This document shows, piece after piece, positions 6,060-8,609 of a DNA stretch of 8,609 bases; positions within the stretch are counted from its first letter, which is position 1; each line of letters opens with the position of its first letter. Under the pieces are notes generated by a model. It was not told where the DNA came from. It ran no database searches and saw nothing but the letters and a program-made list of their open reading frames with translations. This DNA is from Candidatus Eiseniibacteriota bacterium (GTDB lineage: Bacteria; Eisenbacteria; RBG-16-71-46): the NCBI GenBank assembly GCA_023249815.1, contig JAHFBX010000110.1, positions 1 through 8,609 on the forward strand. Reading direction: 5' to 3'. Made by a program: the position numbers and the translations under genes.

Positions 6060-6485
6060 ATGAGAGCGCTGATGCCTGAGAGCGGGGTCACGAAGTTCAA
6101 GAATGAGATGGACCGCCTCTTCGACCGGTTCTGGGACGGCGAGGAAGCACCCGGGGCGTGGGATCCGAAGGTGGACATCGCGGAGACCAAGGACGCCTTC
6201 ACCGTGAAGGCCGAGGTGCCGGGGATCGAGCCCAAGGACATTCAGGTCACGCTGGAGAACGGCGTGCTGATGCTCCGCGGGGAGAAGCGGCAGGAGAAGG
6301 AGGAGAAGGACGAGCGCTACTACCGCGTCGAGAGAAGTTATGGCTCGTTCGCCCGCAGCCTTCGGCTGCCTGCCAACGTGGATGGAACAAAGGTGAACGC
6401 CTCGTTCAAGCATGGGCTGCTCACGGTCATGCTTCCCAAGACGGTCGAAGCTCGGGGCCAGTCGATCCCGATCAAGGTCGACTGA
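6060..6485 (+). CDS. hsp20: Hsp20-family small heat-shock protein
   Basis: This is a 141-residue ATP-independent chaperone that holds unfolding proteins in a refoldable state. A short N-terminal arm (MDRLFDRFWD, 17-26) leads into the alpha-crystallin domain (about 34-128): PKVDIAETKDAFTVKAEVPG (36-55), VTLENGVLMLRGEK (63-76) and the closing HGLLTVMLPK (118-127), equivalent to the family's A-x-x-x-n-G-v-L signature. The C-terminal tail carries the I-x-I anchor as I136-P-I138, needed for oligomer assembly. The length is normal for bacterial class members. The ATG at 6060 has AAGGAG (6048-6053) 6 nt upstream. The sigma-54-like promoter at 5953-5968 is an unusual control for an hsp20, which more often depends on a heat-shock sigma factor, CIRCE/HrcA or an RNA thermometer. 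Confidence 0.95.
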   Translation: MRALMPESGVTKFKNEMDRLFDRFWDGEEAPGAWDPKVDIAETKDAFTVKAEVPGIEPKDIQVTLENGVLMLRGEKRQEKEEKDERYYRVERSYGSFARSLRLPANVDGTKVNASFKHGLLTVMLPKTVEARGQSIPIKVD

Positions 6486-6516
6486 GCGCACGCCTCCCTG
6501 CGAGGGGGCGTGACGC
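6486..6516 (+). terminator. Hairpin immediately after the hsp20 stop codon
   Basis: The stem begins at the first base after the TGA: 6486-6497 pairs with 6504-6516 (12 pairs with one G-U and one bulged A at 6513), loop CTGCGA at 6498-6503. No T-run follows, so it may be a U-less terminator or an mRNA 3'-end stabiliser rather than a classical intrinsic terminator. Confidence 0.45.
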
Positions 6517-6527
6517 GAGCCACTGGT

Positions 6528-6551
6528 GCCGCCCGCCGTGATGCGGGCGGC
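6528..6551 (+). terminator. Second hairpin downstream of hsp20
   Basis: A perfect 9-bp GC stem, GCCGCCCGC / GCGGGCGGC, encloses the loop CGTGAT. It lies 11 nt after the preceding hairpin. Again no T-run follows. Two strong hairpins in tandem suggest processing, partial termination or protection of the hsp20 message before the downstream ORFs. Confidence 0.45.
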
Positions 6552-6618
6552 CCGGTCGGCTTCGCCCCGGCGCTCGGCAGACGCGGAAGTGGTGGCCTGG
6601 CGAGAAAGGCCGGGAAAC

Positions 6619-6900
6619 ATGGTGAACAACACACGCATGCACGCCGCCCAGCCTTGTGGCGCGTTCGCACCGGCCCTGCGAGTTCCCGGGATGCCTCCGG
6701 AGTTCCCACGGCCGGTGCCGGCGGAGGTCCCGCCTCCACCCGGGGTGTTGCCGCCGGACTCACCCGAGATCGCTCCACCACCCGGTGAAGTGCCGGGCCC
6801 CGAGCCCGACGAGTTTCCTCCGCCGGAGAGCACGCTCACAGGAGGAGCTGAGTGCCAGCGAGTTGATGAGCAGCACCGTGTTCTCGGTGCGTGTCACTGA
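6619..6900 (+). CDS. Short proline-rich protein, hypothetical
   Basis: This frame encodes 93 residues from an ATG at 6619 with a weak AAAGG 9 nt upstream; it is open from an earlier ATG at 6526 too, which would overlap the 6528-6551 hairpin. The middle (about residues 21-66) is strongly Pro/Glu/Asp-rich with repeated PPEF, AEVPPPP, PEIAPPPGEVP and DEFPPPE units. Small secreted or disordered proteins with repeated PPEVPP-like units exist in various Proteobacteria, and this resembles them, but I cannot name a family. No signal peptide is obvious. The opposite strand over the same bases is open and Gly-rich, a usual shadow of a Pro-rich gene. The last 20 or so residues lose the repeat, so the true extent is unsure. 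It lies between hsp20 and the BON gene, in the same direction. If not a gene, 6552-6973 holds nothing else I recognise. Confidence 0.45.
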   Translation: MVNNTRMHAAQPCGAFAPALRVPGMPPEFPRPVPAEVPPPPGVLPPDSPEIAPPPGEVPGPEPDEFPPPESTLTGGAECQRVDEQHRVLGACH

Positions 6901-6973
6901 AGACTACGCCGACCGGAGCCATGACAGGGTCTGCACCGGTGGGCAGGGGAGCAGGGAGAAAGGGAGGCAGCAA

Positions 6974-7645
6974 ATGAAGACGACCATGCAGGCCAGCAAC
7001 GCGGTGGCGCTCAAGGACCGGGTGCTGGCGGAGCTCAAGTGGGAGCCGAGAGTGAACGAGGCGGAGATCGGCGTCATCGTGAAGGACGGCGTCGTGACCC
7101 TCACCGGGATCGTCGAGTCCACGAGCGAGAAGGTCGCGGCCGAGAACGCGGTGCAGCGGGTGTCGGGTGTGAAGGCGGTTGCGAACGACCTGACGATCCG
7201 CATCACGGCCCGCATGGAACAGAGTGACGCGGACATCGCCACCGCGGCGGCGAGCGCGCTGCGGTGGAACTCGGACGTGCCTCACGACACGATCCGCATC
7301 AGCGTGGACCACGGCTGGGTGACGCTCAAGGGCGAGGTCGAGTGGCAGTACCAGAAGATGGCCGCGGCGGCCGCGGTCCAACCGCTCCTGGGGGTGCGCG
7401 GCATCCGCAACGACATCAGCTTGAAGCCGCGAGTATCGCCGGTGGACGTCAAGCACAAGATCGCCGCGGCACTCGAGCGGAATGCCATGCTCGACGCGGA
7501 GCGCATCGTCGTCGAAGCGGACGGCGGGACCGTGACGCTGCGGGGCACCGTGCACTCCATGGCCGAGAAGTCGGAAGCCGCATGGGCGGCCTGGTCCGCT
7601 CCCGGTGTCTCGGTCGTGAAGAACGAGCTCGAGATTCACGCGTAG
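6974..7645 (+). CDS. Triple BON-domain protein
   Basis: This 223-residue protein starts at an ATG with GGGAGG (6962-6967) 6 nt upstream. It consists almost wholly of three BON domains, at about 11-79, 85-152 and 156-222. Each shows the pattern of an amphipathic helix, then V-x-DGVVTLTG-like strand (DGVVTLTGIV 38-47; HGWVTLKGEV 113-122; GGTVTLRGTV 184-193), a helix with an Ala-rich face (AAENAVQRV, AAAAAVQPL, AAWAAW), then V-x-x-I-x-N-x-L/I. BON domains usually bind phospholipid and help maintain the envelope, as in OsmY-type proteins. This one has no signal peptide or lipobox, so it is predicted cytoplasmic or at the inner face of the membrane. It lies downstream of hsp20 and may share its stress induction. 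I saw no sigma-54 box directly in front. Confidence 0.93.
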   Translation: MKTTMQASNAVALKDRVLAELKWEPRVNEAEIGVIVKDGVVTLTGIVESTSEKVAAENAVQRVSGVKAVANDLTIRITARMEQSDADIATAAASALRWNSDVPHDTIRISVDHGWVTLKGEVEWQYQKMAAAAAVQPLLGVRGIRNDISLKPRVSPVDVKHKIAAALERNAMLDAERIVVEADGGTVTLRGTVHSMAEKSEAAWAAWSAPGVSVVKNELEIHA

Positions 7646-7689
7646 CGACACGTCGCCGCGCCAGGCCATCGCTGCATTCAACGCCGGTC

Positions 7690-7718
7690 GTGCTGGTGAC
7701 CGCGCTGGTCACCGGCGC
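7690..7718 (+). terminator. Hairpin downstream of the BON gene
   Basis: GGTGACC (7695-7701) pairs perfectly with GGTCACC (7707-7713) around the loop GCGCT. Five further outward pairs, two of them G-U, extend the stem to 7690-7718. It begins 44 nt after the BON stop. There is no T-run, so it is a possible Rho-independent end or mRNA-stabilising structure, not a certain terminator. Confidence 0.4.
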
Positions 7719-7725
7719 GACCGTC

Positions 7726-7745
7726 GTGTCGCGAGCTCGCGACAC
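7726..7745. repeat. Perfect 20-bp palindrome
   Basis: The left arm GTGTCGCGAG and right arm CTCGCGACAC meet with no spacer, forming a perfect dyad. It lies between the BON and lipoprotein genes, just after the 7690-7718 hairpin. A shorter palindrome, CGTCGCGACG, lies at 7780-7789 and shares the TCGCGA core. Such a site could bind a dimeric regulator upstream of the lipoprotein gene, or be the stem of a transcript end; the lack of a loop favours a protein-binding site. Confidence 0.45.
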
Positions 7746-7823
7746 CGTGCGCCGGCGGTCGTACCCGCGCCAGGAGCGGCGTCGCGACGTCGTGCGCCCC
7801 GTTGGGCAGGGCCGTTGGACCTG

Positions 7824-7839
7824 GGGGCGCTCGCTTGCG
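7824..7839 (+). promoter_or_regulatory. Weak sigma-54-like box before the lipoprotein gene
   Basis: GGGGCGC-TCGC-TTGCG keeps GG, the 10-bp spacing and TTGC of the -12 element, but lacks the CAC of the -24 element. The predicted start would be near 7850, about 85 nt before the ATG at 7935. No CTGACAG-N3-GGCAG copy lies upstream; the 20-bp palindrome at 7726-7745 does. In such GC-rich DNA this could be chance. Confidence 0.25.
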
Positions 7840-7934
7840 TGCTCGGACGCCGGAGCTGAACATGCCCGCTCGCACGCGCGCCCTCGGTCCCCAGCGAGAT
7901 GCCGCACCCAAGCGCCTCTCCATCGGAGGAACTC

Positions 7935-8438
7935 ATGCGCTCGTTCGGCCGAATACTCACGATGCTCGGGTTGGTGGGAGGCGCGGTGTCCTGCGCGACG
8001 ACACCGCCAGCGATCCCGGTCGCAGGCTCAGCGGAGCGTCTCTCCACGCTCGCTGGAACCTGGAGCGGCGACTACTCCAGCCAGGCGACCGGCCGGTACG
8101 GGAGCATCCGATTCACGCTCGCGGTCAACTCGGACACGGCGTTCGGCGACGTCACGATGCAGCCTCGGCGCACGAACCTTCGCGCCCCCTCGGTGAGCGA
8201 AGGCAGTACCGCGACGCCACCTCCGCCGCCGCACCTGCTCAAGATCGCGTTCGTCCAGGCCACCGGCGACACCGTGGCGGGACTGCTCGATCCGTACGAA
8301 GACCCCGAGTGCGCGTGTACGCTCCTCACACGGTTCGAGGGAAGACTGCGAGGCAATCGAATCGACGGCCGCTACTCGACCAAGAACATGGATACGGGTG
8401 CCGTCACATGGGGCGAGTGGAGCGTGCGGCGCAAGTAG
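7935..8438 (+). CDS. Small predicted lipoprotein, hypothetical
   Basis: This 167-residue protein begins at the ATG at 7935, with GGAGG (7925-7929) 5 nt upstream. The frame is open from 7899, but only this start puts the signal peptide at the N-terminus. The signal is Arg2/Arg6, a hydrophobic core ILTMLGLVGGA and a lipobox AVSC with Cys20, so it should be lipidated and exported. The mature part begins with an ATTPP linker, then LSTLAGTWSGDYSSQATGRY (37-56, beginning after Arg36) and alternating short strands (SIRFTLAV, AFGDVTM, LLKIAFVQ, TVAGLLD, TRFEGRL, RIDGRYST, EWSVRRK), suggesting a small all-beta, possibly lipocalin-like fold. A poly-Pro run lies at 95-99. Cys126 and Cys128 form a C-x-C in PECACTL. 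I recall similar GTWSGxYSS hypothetical lipoproteins from Gemmatimonadota and Eisenbacteria-type genomes, without known function. Same direction as hsp20 and BON, and possibly envelope-stress related. Confidence 0.85.
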   Translation: MRSFGRILTMLGLVGGAVSCATTPPAIPVAGSAERLSTLAGTWSGDYSSQATGRYGSIRFTLAVNSDTAFGDVTMQPRRTNLRAPSVSEGSTATPPPPPHLLKIAFVQATGDTVAGLLDPYEDPECACTLLTRFEGRLRGNRIDGRYSTKNMDTGAVTWGEWSVRRK

Positions 8439-8524
8439 TCAGTCGCGGCCTTCCGGCGGTAGCGCGCCGCGCGGTGAACTCGTCGCGCATCGGCCGCCGT
8501 GCATCATGGCGCCTCCAATAGACT

Positions 8525-8573
8525 CGGGGCGGGCTTCGCGGCGCCGTGGGGTCGCGCCGCGTGCCCCGCCCCG
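8525..8573 (+). terminator. Long hairpin after the lipoprotein gene
   Basis: A 9-bp outer stem (8525-8533 with 8565-8573; CGGGGCGGG / CCCGCCCCG) and an 8-bp inner stem (8537-8544 with 8554-8561; CGCGGCGC / GCGCCGCG) are separated by a 3x3 internal loop, with a 9-nt terminal loop. It lies 86 nt beyond the stop at 8438 and is followed by the T-richer stretch GGTTACTGTGTTTC. It is the best terminator candidate for the plus-strand genes. An ATG at 8604 near the right edge has no convincing ribosome site. Confidence 0.55.
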
Positions 8574-8609
8574 GGTTACTGTGTTTCAGGCTCGGATCAG
8601 CGCATGAGC

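Noticed and set aside
6901..6973. TGACAG (6922-6927) before the BON gene as a fourth activator site.
   Set aside because: The GGCAG half-site is absent at the right spacing and no GG-N10-GC box lies between it and the gene.
7264..8521. Long plus-strand frames at 7264-8196 and 7802-8521.
   Set aside because: They overlap the BON and lipoprotein genes out of frame and are Arg-rich low-complexity products.
8604..8609. Possible start of a further gene (ATGAGC) at the right edge.
   Set aside because: Only two codons are visible and no ribosome site precedes them.

Overview
The window is very GC-rich, densely coding DNA from a Gram-negative bacterium. A lipoprotein with a signal peptide and lipobox, a UbiB/ABC1-family kinase, BON domains and NtrC-type sigma-54 regulation all point to a diderm. 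The lipoprotein style suggests Eisenbacteria, Gemmatimonadota or a myxobacterium-like lineage, but the taxon is a guess. I found no tRNA, rRNA, CRISPR array, transposase or phage gene.

Layout. The left half (1-3852) lies on the minus strand. Read in the direction of transcription it encodes a soluble PAS histidine kinase (3852-2746), an NtrC-type sigma-54 activator overlapping it by a GTGA junction (2749-1379), a 269-bp regulatory gap, a degenerate receiver-domain protein (1109-696), and a DUF6544-type protein that runs off the left edge (669-1). A divergent intergenic region (3853-4052) follows. The right half lies on the plus strand: a UbiB/ABC1-type kinase (4053-5738), a 321-bp regulatory gap, a small heat-shock protein (6060-6485), a short proline-rich ORF (6619-6900), a triple-BON protein (6974-7645) and a small lipoprotein (7935-8438), closed by a strong hairpin (8525-8573).

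Main result. Three intergenic regions each carry a sigma-54 (-24/-12) promoter-like box with correct GG-N10-GC spacing: 1241-1226 (minus) before the pseudo-receiver gene, 4006-4021 before the ABC1 kinase, and 5953-5968 before hsp20. Each has one copy of the same hyphenated inverted repeat, CTGACAG-N3-GGCAG, upstream in the same orientation, centred about 111, 123 and 152 bp before the predicted transcription start. I found no other exact copy in the window. All three sites also have a second (C/A)TGAC half-site 20-21 bp further upstream. The simplest reading is that the kinase/NtrC-type pair encoded here controls a local sigma-54 stress regulon: pseudo-receiver plus DUF6544, ABC1 kinase, and Hsp20 with perhaps the downstream Pro-rich, BON and lipoprotein genes. 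The kinase has no membrane segment and carries a four-cysteine motif in its PAS region, so a cytoplasmic redox or metal signal is a reasonable hypothesis. The sequence patterns are directly visible; regulator-site assignment and signal are inference.
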